Below, piece by piece: positions 11,883 through 19,428 of a DNA stretch of 64,000 bases. Made by a program: the position numbers and the translations under genes. This stretch comes from Streptomyces sp. WM4235. Lineage in GTDB: Bacteria; Actinomycetota; Actinomycetes; Streptomycetales; Streptomycetaceae. The stretch is taken from NCBI RefSeq assembly GCF_001279725.1, contig NZ_LGDE01000282.1:1-64000 (forward strand). The letters run 5' to 3'. The notes beneath the pieces were generated by a model, which was not told where the DNA came from, made no database searches, and saw only the letters and a list, made by a program, of their open reading frames with translations. Each line of letters begins with the position of its first letter. Position 1 is the stretch's first letter.

Positions 11883-13484
11883 ATGCCGAGAAACGCCCTG
11901 CGGGTCACCGCTGCCGCCGCCCTCGCCGCCGCGCTGGTCAGCACCAGCGCCTGTTCCGACGACGGGAGCAAGGACAAGAAGACCGGGGGCGGCAGTGCCT
12001 CGGGCGCCACGTCCCTGAAGTGGGGTGACTGCGATCCCCCCACCGCCGCCGAGGGCGGTGGGCAGGCTCCGGGCAAGGACTGGCAGTGCGCCACGTTGGA
12101 CGTCCCCCTCGACTACGCCAAGCCCGAAGGAGAAACGATTCCTCTGGCGCTGATCCGGGCCAAGGCCCGCGATCAGGACAAGCGGATCGGTTCCCTCGTC
12201 TTCAACTTCGGCGGTCCCGGCGGATCGGGCATCACCACCCTGCCCGGCGCCGCCAAGGAGTACGACGGCCTGCGACAGCGGTACGACCTGGTCAGCTTCG
12301 ACCCCCGCGGGGTCGGCCGCAGCGCGCCCGTCCGCTGCGAGAACGACAAGCAGTTGGACGCCTACTACGCCTCCGACTCCAGCCCGACCACTCCGGAGCA
12401 GGAGAAGGTCTTCGTGGACAACATCAAGAAGTACCAGCAGGCCTGCTCGACCAAGTCCGGCACGCTGCTCCCCCACGTCGGCACCGAGAACGCCGCCCGC
12501 GACCTCGATCGCATCCGCCAGGCCCTCGGCGACGAGAAGCTGAACTACTTCGGCATCTCCTACGGCACCGAACTCGGCGGGGTCTACGCCCACCTCTTCC
12601 CGAAGAACGTCGGCCGGGCCGTCTTCGACGCCGTGGTCGACCCGACCAAGACCTCCGAGGAAGGCTCGCTGGGCCAGGCCAAGGGCTTCCAACTCGCCCT
12701 CGACAACTGGGCCCAGGACTGCGTGGACCGCGGCGACGCCTGCCGGCTCCAGGGCAGCAGCGTCAAGGAGATCGAGGACAACATCGTCAAGCTGCAGAAG
12801 CGGTTGGCGGCCAAGCCCATCCCCGGCATCGGCGACCGCGAGCTCACCGAGTCCGCCGCGACCAACGGCATCGCCCAGGCCCTGTACTCGACGGAACTGT
12901 GGCCGCTGCTCGAACAGGGCCTGGACGAGGCCGAGGGCGGCCAGGGCCAACTGCTGATGGCGCTGTCCGACGCGCTCAACGGCCGGGACCAACAGGGCCG
13001 GTACAGCAACATCGGCGCCGCGAACACGGCGATCAACTGCGCCGACTCCAAGGAGCGTTACTCGCTCGCGCAGACCAAGGCCAAGCTCGGCGAGTTCCGC
13101 GCGGCCTCGCCCGTCTTCGGGGACTTCCTCGGCTGGGCCCTGATGAGCTGCACCGGCTGGCCGGTGCCCGGCGCCTGGGACACCCCCGACGTCTCCGCCC
13201 CCGGGGCCGCCCCGATCGTGGTGATCGGCAACACCGGTGACCCGGCCACCCCGTACGAGGGCGCGCGCAAGATGGTCGAGCGGCTCGGCCCGGGCGTCGG
13301 CGTGGAGCTGACGTACAAGGGGCAGGGCCACGGCGCGTACAACAGCGGCGACCCCTGCGTGCAGAAGGCGGTGGACACCTACCTCCTGGACGGGAAGGTG
13401 CCGGCCACCGGCACCGTCTGCACCCGGAGCGAGTCGGCCACGCCGACTCCGCAGCAGCAGCCGGTGGAACCCGAGGGCACCTGA
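11883..13484 (+). CDS. secreted alpha/beta hydrolase, tripeptidyl aminopeptidase (SlpD/E-like) family
   Basis: 533 residues with a secretion signal. The VSTSAC sequence around residue 20 can serve as a lipobox, so it is probably a lipoprotein. The oxyanion segment is FGGPGGSG, the nucleophile elbow is GISYGTELG, the late acid lies in GNTGDPATP and the histidine in GQGHGAY, all in the order typical of the TAP family with a C-terminal TAP-C region. These exported serine peptidases remove tripeptides or short peptides from protein N-termini. It is a single gene ending at a strong hairpin shared with the convergent moeZ. Confidence 0.85.
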   Translation: MPRNALRVTAAAALAAALVSTSACSDDGSKDKKTGGGSASGATSLKWGDCDPPTAAEGGGQAPGKDWQCATLDVPLDYAKPEGETIPLALIRAKARDQDKRIGSLVFNFGGPGGSGITTLPGAAKEYDGLRQRYDLVSFDPRGVGRSAPVRCENDKQLDAYYASDSSPTTPEQEKVFVDNIKKYQQACSTKSGTLLPHVGTENAARDLDRIRQALGDEKLNYFGISYGTELGGVYAHLFPKNVGRAVFDAVVDPTKTSEEGSLGQAKGFQLALDNWAQDCVDRGDACRLQGSSVKEIEDNIVKLQKRLAAKPIPGIGDRELTESAATNGIAQALYSTELWPLLEQGLDEAEGGQGQLLMALSDALNGRDQQGRYSNIGAANTAINCADSKERYSLAQTKAKLGEFRAASPVFGDFLGWALMSCTGWPVPGAWDTPDVSAPGAAPIVVIGNTGDPATPYEGARKMVERLGPGVGVELTYKGQGHGAYNSGDPCVQKAVDTYLLDGKVPATGTVCTRSESATPTPQQQPVEPEGT

Positions 13485-13527
13485 CTCCGGCACGCCGGTA
13501 GGCCGGGCCGGCACGCCGGTACGTCAC

Positions 13528-13561
13528 AGGGCCCCCACCGCGCTCGCGGTGGGGGCCCTGG
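13528..13561. terminator. bidirectional terminator, 15-bp perfect stem
   Basis: Arms 13528-13542 and 13547-13561 are perfectly complementary around a GCTC loop. It sits between the convergent hydrolase gene and moeZ. Confidence 0.9.
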
Positions 13562-13582
13562 GCGTGGTCCGTTCGGGGTGAC

Positions 13583-14761
13583 CTAGTAGACCGGCTTGTC
13601 GGGCTCGATCTGGTGCACCCAGCCGATGACGCCGCCGCCGACGTGGACCGCGTCGGAGAAGCCCGCAGACTTCAGGACCGCGAGGACTTCCGCACTGCGG
13701 ACACCCGTCTTGCAGTGCAAGACGATGCGCTTGTCCTGCGGAAGGTCCTGGAGGGCGGTGCCCATCAGGAACTCGCCCTTGGGGATCAGCTTCGCGCCGG
13801 GGATCGAGACGATCTCGTACTCGTTGATCTCGCGGACGTCGATGATCTCGATGGGCTCGTCGTTGTCGATCCACTCCTTGAGCTGCTTGGGAGTGATCGT
13901 CGAACCCGCGGCGGCCTCCTGGGCCTCCTCCGACACGACGCCGCAGAAAGCCTCGTAGTCGATGAGTTCCTTCACGGTCGCGTTGGGACCGCAGACCGCG
14001 CAGTCGGGGTCCTTGCGGACCTTGACCTGGCGGTACTGCATCTCCAGGGCGTCATAGATCATCAGACGGCCGACCAGCGACTCGCCGACACCCGTGAGGA
14101 CCTTGATGGCCTCGGTGACCTGGATGGACCCGATCGACGCGCACAGCACGCCCAGCACGCCGCCCTCGGCGCAGCTCGGGACCATGCCCGGCGGCGGCGG
14201 CTCCGGGTACAGGCAGCGGTAGCACGGCCCGTGCTCGGACCAGAAGACCGAGGCCTGGCCGTCGAAGCGGTAGATCGAACCCCACACGTACGGCTTGTTC
14301 AGCAGCACGCAGGCGTCGTTGACCAGGTAGCGCGTGGCGAAGTTGTCCGTGCCGTCGACGATGAGGTCGTACTGGCTGAAGATCTCCATCACGTTCTCGG
14401 CTTCGAGCCGCTCCTCGTGAAGGACCACGTTGACGTACGGGTTGATGCCCAGCACGCTGTCGCGGGCCGACTCGGCCTTGGACCGGCCGATGTCCGCCTG
14501 ACTGTGGATGATCTGGCGCTGGAGGTTCGACTCGTCGACCTCGTCGAACTCCACGATGCCCAGGGTGCCCACGCCGGCCGCGGCCAGGTACATGAGCGCG
14601 GGAGAGCCGAGGCCGCCGGCGCCCACCGCGAGCACCTTGGCGTTCTTCAGGCGCTTCTGCCCGTCCATCCCGACGTCCGGGATGATCAGGTGGCGGGAGT
14701 ACCGACGGACCTCGTCAACGGTGAGCTCGGCAGCCGGCTCAACCAGGGGTGGCAGCGACAC
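13583..14761 (-). CDS. moeZ: MoeZ-type adenylyltransferase/sulfurtransferase (ThiF + rhodanese)
   Basis: 392 residues. The N-terminal E1-like ThiF domain carries the nucleotide motif GAGGLGSP and the zinc-binding pairs CYRC and CAVC. The C-terminal rhodanese domain has the active-site loop HCKTGVRS with Cys350. Such fusions adenylate the C-terminus of ubiquitin-like sulfur carriers (MoaD, ThiS, CysO) and then load sulfur as a thiocarboxylate, serving molybdopterin, thiamine and cysteine routes. The GTG start has GGAG 5-6 nt upstream. It is downstream of the polysaccharide-like gene set on the same strand but separated by 78 bp. Confidence 0.92.
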   Translation of the reverse strand: MSLPPLVEPAAELTVDEVRRYSRHLIIPDVGMDGQKRLKNAKVLAVGAGGLGSPALMYLAAAGVGTLGIVEFDEVDESNLQRQIIHSQADIGRSKAESARDSVLGINPYVNVVLHEERLEAENVMEIFSQYDLIVDGTDNFATRYLVNDACVLLNKPYVWGSIYRFDGQASVFWSEHGPCYRCLYPEPPPPGMVPSCAEGGVLGVLCASIGSIQVTEAIKVLTGVGESLVGRLMIYDALEMQYRQVKVRKDPDCAVCGPNATVKELIDYEAFCGVVSEEAQEAAAGSTITPKQLKEWIDNDEPIEIIDVREINEYEIVSIPGAKLIPKGEFLMGTALQDLPQDKRIVLHCKTGVRSAEVLAVLKSAGFSDAVHVGGGVIGWVHQIEPDKPVY

Positions 14762-14839
14762 GGGGACTCCAGGGTCATCCCCGCAGCCGCGGGGAGCATC
14801 AAAGGTTTGTTCTGTTCCGTAACACTGCCACGCCCCACT

Positions 14840-15589
14840 TCATTCCGAGACACGCGTCCCGATCCGCGAGACGATTTCGTCCCAGTACCCGGGCATCGAG
14901 GCCCAGGGGTCCCGCACCGGAGTGCCGCGTCGATCCGTGAACCAGACCGTGCCGGCGCCCTGCCACCGGGCGATGCGCACGGCCTCGTCCAGGTGGGAGC
15001 GCGGAACCCCGTGCACCAGGTGGCAGAAGAGTTCCGGCGGATACTCGGCCGTCCACTCCGCGACCTGCGACCAGCGGTAGTCGGCCCAGGTCCCGGAGAA
15101 GGTGACCAGCTGATCTGCGGCTTCGGCGTAACCCGCGTACGGGTGCGTGCCGTGCCCGAGCACGACGCGCAGTCCGTCACCGAGCCCGCGCAGGGTGTCC
15201 ACGACCCGGCGGACGCCCTCCAGGTCCGCCTTGTCGCAGGGGGTGTCGGCGAGATAGAAACCGCCCACCCCGTACCAGTCCCGGAAGCGGTGGGCGTCGG
15301 CGATCAGCTCCCCGAACGCGCGCGTTCCGTCTCGCATCGCGAGATGGCCCACGACGGTGCCGCCCGCGCCGCGGAGCTTCGCGGTGGCCTCCGTGCAGTG
15401 CGGGTCGGGGCGCCCGCCCGGGCCGTCCGAGACGTTGAGGACGGCCCAGTGCAGGGGGGTGCCGGGCCGGGTCAGCTCGGCCCATTCCACCGGGGCGAGC
15501 AGTGGGTGCGCGTACCCGGGGATGCCCAGGCCCATCCGGCCGGCGCCCGTGGCCGCCGAGGTCGCCTCCGACGTGGTCAGATGCGGCAC
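14840..15589 (-). CDS. spherulation-specific family 4 (Spherulin-4/GH135-like) protein
   Basis: 249 residues resembling the spherulin-4 TIM-barrel family: an N-terminal GIPGYAHPL strand, then WAVLNVSDGPG, then GTVVGHLAMRDG and GGFYLADTP. Characterised relatives (fungal Sph3, GH135) cleave galactosaminogalactan, and the PelA hydrolase domain is functionally similar. I see no clear signal peptide, so its cellular location is uncertain. GTG 15589 has GGAGG 4 nt upstream and overlaps the upstream epimerase gene by 13 bp; an internal ATG at 15535 is an alternative. It is the last gene of a four-gene set led by a PelF-like glycosyltransferase. Confidence 0.75.
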   Translation of the reverse strand: MPHLTTSEATSAATGAGRMGLGIPGYAHPLLAPVEWAELTRPGTPLHWAVLNVSDGPGGRPDPHCTEATAKLRGAGGTVVGHLAMRDGTRAFGELIADAHRFRDWYGVGGFYLADTPCDKADLEGVRRVVDTLRGLGDGLRVVLGHGTHPYAGYAEAADQLVTFSGTWADYRWSQVAEWTAEYPPELFCHLVHGVPRSHLDEAVRIARWQGAGTVWFTDRRGTPVRDPWASMPGYWDEIVSRIGTRVSE

Positions 15590-16572
15590 GCCGCCTCCAT
15601 CCAGATGTCGGCCAGTGACTCCTCCAGGTTGATCCGGGGGCGCCAGCCGAGCCGGTCGCGGGCGGTGCGCACGTCGGCCTGCTGCCAGGCGCCGCAGCCG
15701 TCCGGGTACGGGGCCTGCGGGGCGGACGCGGCCAGTTGCTCGGCCGTGGCCTCGGAGCGCGGCGAACCGATGGCGGCGAGGCCCGGCGGCCGGCCCGGGT
15801 GGGCGTGCGGCTGTTGCGGCAGGTCGAGTTCGTGGAGGGCGCCGCCGTAGCCCGCGACCCGGGCGAGCACGCCGGCCGCCTCGCGCAGACGGACCGCGCG
15901 ACCGGTGCCGATGTTGACGACGCCCTGGGCGGCGGACAGCGAGGCCGCGTGGACGGCGCGCGCGACGTCGCGTACGTCCACGAAGTCCCGCTGCACCCCG
16001 AGCCCGCTGAGCTTGAGCTCGCCGTCGCCGGACTGCATGGCGCGCCGCATGGCCTCGGCGAGCCGGCCGAGCGGGGAACCGGCGGGGGTGCCGGGTCCGA
16101 CGGGGGAGAAGATCCGCAGCACGACGGCGTCCAGCCCGGAGCCGAGCACCAGCTCGGTCGCGGCCAGCTTGCTGACGCCGTACGGTCCGCCGGGTCTCGG
16201 GACGGCGTCCTCGGCCGTGGACGATCCGGGCTGGCTGGGCCCGTACTCGGCGGCGCAGCCGAGCTGGACGAGTCGGGCCCCGCAGCCGCTGCGGCGCAGC
16301 GACTCGCAGATGGTGGCGACGGCGACGGTGTTGTGCCGGGTGAGTTCCCGGGCACCGCCGCGGGTGGCGCCCGCGCAGTTGATGACGACGCCCGGGTGGA
16401 CGGCGTCGAGGAAGCGGGTGAGCGCTCCGGGGCTGCCGGTGGCGAGGTCGAAGCGGACGTCCGCGTCGTCTCCGCGGCCGAGCGCGGTGAGCTGTACGGC
16501 GGGGTCGGCGAGCAGTCGGTCCGCGACGTAGCGGCCGAGGTATCCGTTGGCTCCGATCAGCAGCACCCTCAT
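15577..16572 (-). CDS. NAD-dependent epimerase/dehydratase (extended SDR, sugar-nucleotide type)
   Basis: 331 residues. The Rossmann motif GANGYLGRYV is at the N-terminus, the catalytic Y-x3-K pair is in PYGVSKLA, and a RxxNxG-like tail segment (VVNIGTG) follows. Members interconvert or dehydrate nucleotide sugars. Beside a PelF-like glycosyltransferase, a UDP-GlcNAc/GalNAc C4-epimerase role analogous to PelX is plausible but not demonstrated. ATG 16572 is chosen because AAGGGG lies 7 nt upstream; an in-frame ATG about 66 bp earlier adds a charged, unlikely N-terminus. It is separated by 101 bp from the membrane-protein gene upstream. Confidence 0.85.
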   Translation of the reverse strand: MRVLLIGANGYLGRYVADRLLADPAVQLTALGRGDDADVRFDLATGSPGALTRFLDAVHPGVVINCAGATRGGARELTRHNTVAVATICESLRRSGCGARLVQLGCAAEYGPSQPGSSTAEDAVPRPGGPYGVSKLAATELVLGSGLDAVVLRIFSPVGPGTPAGSPLGRLAEAMRRAMQSGDGELKLSGLGVQRDFVDVRDVARAVHAASLSAAQGVVNIGTGRAVRLREAAGVLARVAGYGGALHELDLPQQPHAHPGRPPGLAAIGSPRSEATAEQLAASAPQAPYPDGCGAWQQADVRTARDRLGWRPRINLEESLADIWMEAACRI

Positions 16573-16673
16573 CGCGCGGCCCCTTGGTTGTTCGGCTGGC
16601 CGGTCATCCTGTTTCTCCTTGGGTGGTGGGGTCGACATGGGGGTACAACGCTTCGGCGTCGGCTCCGAAGGGC

Positions 16674-17564
16674 TCAGGGGCGCGCGTGTGCGGAGGCACG
16701 GGTCAGCGCGCGGAAGGCGTGGACGAGGAGTCCCGCCGCGGCGGCGCACTGCACCGCCGGGATCGGGACGAGGGCGAGGGCGAGGGCCCCCGCCACGGGC
16801 ACGCGGTGGGCGCCGTGCCCGAGCAGCAGCCGGGTGAGGAACAGCAGTGCCGCGAGCGGCAGGGCCGCCGCGAGCGGGGTTCCGGCGAGCGCGGCCGCCC
16901 CCGCGGCGGCCGCGACGAAGCCGGTGACGGCCGCGGCCAGCAGGGGCCGGATGCCGTCGGCGAAGTCCTCCAGGGCCCGGCTCCCGGCGAGCCTGCGGCG
17001 GGCCCGTGCGGCGAAGCCGGCCCCGATCAGGTAGCCGGGCGCGGCGGCGACCGCGAGGGCGACGCCGAGGGTCGGGCCGTGCCGGTGGACTGCCCAGCCG
17101 ACGGCGGCCGCCGCGAGCAGGTGGATCAGGCCGGGGAACCGCCCCCCGGCGGTCCGACCGGGCCACACCAGCACGGCGACGACGGCCACCGCCGCGAGTG
17201 GTCCGGCGTAGGGGAACCCGGCGGCGGTCGCGGCGAGCGCCAGGGCCCCGGGGAGTAAGGAGTACCCGAAGCCGCGCAGCACGACCGGGGAGGTGTCGAC
17301 GGCGTCGGGCGGGGTGGGCGGGGCGTCCCCGCGCGGGGTCCGCGCGTACAGCTCCTCGGCGAGCGAGAAGACGTCCCGGTGGCGGAAGCGGGCGGCGGTG
17401 CGGTCGGTGATGCCGTGGGCCTCCAGCCCGGCGGCGATCTCCAGGGGGTCGACGGCGCGTTCGCACAGGGCGCGGTGCCGGTGCAGCAGTGCCTTCACCG
17501 GATCGCCGGCGGGTCTGCGCCGCGGCGCGACCGGGGTGACGTCCTCGACGCTGGTGCCGGTCAT
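16674..17564 (-). CDS. multi-pass membrane protein with N-terminal soluble domain, function unknown
   Basis: 296 residues. About 100 N-terminal residues are soluble and contain a conserved-looking ITDRTAARFRHRDVFSLAEE segment. About eight hydrophobic Ala/Leu/Val helices follow to the C-terminus. The start ATG overlaps the upstream glycosyltransferase stop as ATGA, with GGAGG 7 nt before it, so the two are translationally coupled. The coupling suggests a membrane partner for the glycosyltransferase, comparable in position, but not evidently in sequence, to PelG in Pel systems. I do not recognise the family. Confidence 0.75.
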   Translation of the reverse strand: MTGTSVEDVTPVAPRRRPAGDPVKALLHRHRALCERAVDPLEIAAGLEAHGITDRTAARFRHRDVFSLAEELYARTPRGDAPPTPPDAVDTSPVVLRGFGYSLLPGALALAATAAGFPYAGPLAAVAVVAVLVWPGRTAGGRFPGLIHLLAAAAVGWAVHRHGPTLGVALAVAAAPGYLIGAGFAARARRRLAGSRALEDFADGIRPLLAAAVTGFVAAAAGAAALAGTPLAAALPLAALLFLTRLLLGHGAHRVPVAGALALALVPIPAVQCAAAAGLLVHAFRALTRASAHARP

Positions 17565-19219
17565 ACCGCTGCCTCCGTGTTCGGAACGGGAGCCGACCCC
17601 GCGTTCGGCAGGGCGGGCCCGGGGCCGGCCGCGGGCCCCGGAGCCGGCTCGGGTACCGATGCCCAGGTGGGTGTGGTCCAGTGCCCGGGGACGCGCGCCT
17701 CGGCCGCTACGGCGAACGGGACCTCTCCGTCGGGCCGGGCGGAGCCCCGGGCGAGGAGCCGCAGGTAGCTCTCCCGGAAGGCCTCGACGTTCTGTTCGAC
17801 GGTGAACAGCTCCAGGGCGCGGGCCCGGGCGGCGGAGCCGAGCCGCTGGGCCCGCTCGGGGTCCCGCAGCAGCGACAGGCAGGCGTCGGCGAGCGCGCGC
17901 GGATTGCGGGGCGGTACGACGAGGCCGGTTCCGCCGATGACCTCGCGGACGGCGCCGACGTCGGTGGAGACGGTGGCCCGGCCGCAGAACATCGCCTCGG
18001 CGAGGGTGATGGGGAACCCCTCGATGACGGAGGACAGCACGACGACCCGGCCGGTGCCGTACGCCTCGGCCGAGGAGGGGGCGTCGGGTCCGCCGATCTC
18101 CTCGAGGGTGACGGGGTTCTCGCCGACCGCGTGGGCGTCGGCCGCCTCGTCGGGGAAGAGCTGCGCGCCGAGCGAGCGGCAGTCGGCGAGGTAGTCCGGT
18201 GCCACGGCCGTGGCGAAGATGCGCAGCCGGGTCCCCGGAGCGACCTTGCGTACCTCCGCGAAGGCGTGCAGCAGGGCGATCAGGTCCTTGGCGGGCTCTA
18301 TCCGGCCGACCCACACGAGCGTGTCCGGGTCCCCGCACTCCGGGTCCTCCCCGACGGTGGCGAATCGGTCCGCCTCCATCCCGGGGTAGACGGTGCGCAT
18401 CCGTTCGCGGACGGCCCCGCAGCGTTCCTGCCAGCGGCGGGCGTGGGCGTTGCCGGGGGTCAGGAGGTCGGCCCGGGCGTAGATCTCGGCGGCGAGCCGG
18501 GTGTGGAAGGCGGCCAGGAGGGCCCGCACCGCGGGGCGTTCCTCCTCGGAGTGGTCGAGGTAGTGCGCCCGGAGCCGGACCCCGTACTCGGTGACCAGGA
18601 GCGGCACCCCGAAGAAGCGTTTGGCCAGCAGTCCGGGGATCGCCGCCACCCCGCCCGCCGTCGCGTGGCAGACGTCGACCCGTCCGAGGTCCTCGTACCA
18701 GTCGAGGGACAACGGCCGCAGCGCGCGCTCCAGTTCGTCCACGAACTCCAGCAGGTCCCGCACCTGGGCGCTGCGCACGGTACGGCTCGCGCCCGGCGCC
18801 CGGCACGCGGACTCCACCGCCCGCACGGCGGTCTCGGACCGCAGGGCCGCGTACATCCCGCCCTGTTCCCGGGCCAGTTCGGCCAGCCCGTACAGGCCGG
18901 CGGCGAAGGGTTCGGCCTCGCCGGCGCAGATGCCTCGGACCAGGTCCTTGAAGCAGGCGGCGAACCGTCGCCGCTCACGCCGGGAGTGCGTGCGCCCGTC
19001 GTCGCCGGGGGCCCACAGCGGGGCGGTCCGTACCCGCGTGACCTGGCGCGGGAGGGGCACCTTGCCGCGCTCCTCCTGCTCGGCGCTGCGACTCAGCGCG
19101 TACAGCTCGAACTCGTGCCGCGGCAGCCCGCGCACCAGCCGGTCGCACCACAGCCCGGCCTCTCCCGTGGCATACGGATAACCACCTTCCGTGAGCAGTC
19201 CGATCCGCACGAGTGGCAC
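17561..19219 (-). CDS. GT4 glycosyltransferase with N-terminal DUF3492 (PelF-like)
   Basis: 552 residues in the GT-B fold. The DUF3492-type N-terminal half begins RIGLLTEGGYPYATGE. The C-terminal GT4 half has the nucleotide-sugar E-x7-E motif (EGFPITLAEAM), then GLVVPPRNP. DUF3492 plus GT4 is the architecture of PelF, the cytoplasmic synthase of the Pel GalN/GalNAc polysaccharide. The last ~50 residues are Pro/Ala-rich and likely disordered. GTG 19219 has GGGAG 7 nt upstream. It is the first gene of a minus-strand set with a membrane protein, an SDR epimerase and a spherulin-4-like hydrolase. The polymer made is unknown. Confidence 0.85.
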   Translation of the reverse strand: MPLVRIGLLTEGGYPYATGEAGLWCDRLVRGLPRHEFELYALSRSAEQEERGKVPLPRQVTRVRTAPLWAPGDDGRTHSRRERRRFAACFKDLVRGICAGEAEPFAAGLYGLAELAREQGGMYAALRSETAVRAVESACRAPGASRTVRSAQVRDLLEFVDELERALRPLSLDWYEDLGRVDVCHATAGGVAAIPGLLAKRFFGVPLLVTEYGVRLRAHYLDHSEEERPAVRALLAAFHTRLAAEIYARADLLTPGNAHARRWQERCGAVRERMRTVYPGMEADRFATVGEDPECGDPDTLVWVGRIEPAKDLIALLHAFAEVRKVAPGTRLRIFATAVAPDYLADCRSLGAQLFPDEAADAHAVGENPVTLEEIGGPDAPSSAEAYGTGRVVVLSSVIEGFPITLAEAMFCGRATVSTDVGAVREVIGGTGLVVPPRNPRALADACLSLLRDPERAQRLGSAARARALELFTVEQNVEAFRESYLRLLARGSARPDGEVPFAVAAEARVPGHWTTPTWASVPEPAPGPAAGPGPALPNAGSAPVPNTEAAV

Positions 19220-19293
19220 CCCCGATCTCCCGTCGCGAGCGGCCTCCGTCGGTCCGGGGACCCGCTGCGGAAGAACTCAAGCGGATATGCGGA

Positions 19294-19323
19294 TGGCGCG
19301 ACGGACGGTTGTCCGTCGCGCCA
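19294..19323. promoter_or_regulatory. 13-bp perfect inverted repeat upstream of PelF-like gene
   Basis: Arms 19294-19306 and 19311-19323 (TGGCGCGACGGAC and its complement) flank a 4-nt loop. It lies about 75 bp before the glycosyltransferase start. No T-run follows on either side, so an operator or an mRNA leader hairpin is likelier than a terminator. Confidence 0.5.
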
Positions 19324-19383
19324 CCGGAAGGGGTGAAGAGTCGTAACTTTCCCGTACGGTTCGCGTTCGAGCACGCTAGAAAG

Positions 19384-19409
19384 GGCCTGCGGCCCTTCTG
19401 CCGCAGGCC
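19384..19409 (-). terminator. terminator of the peptide ABC operon
   Basis: A 10-bp perfect stem (GGCCTGCGGC, arms 19384-19393 and 19400-19409). On the minus strand it is followed by CTTTCT, 20 bp after the stop of the ATPase gene. Confidence 0.75.
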
Positions 19410-19428
19410 GCGGGGCGCGGGAGCCTGT

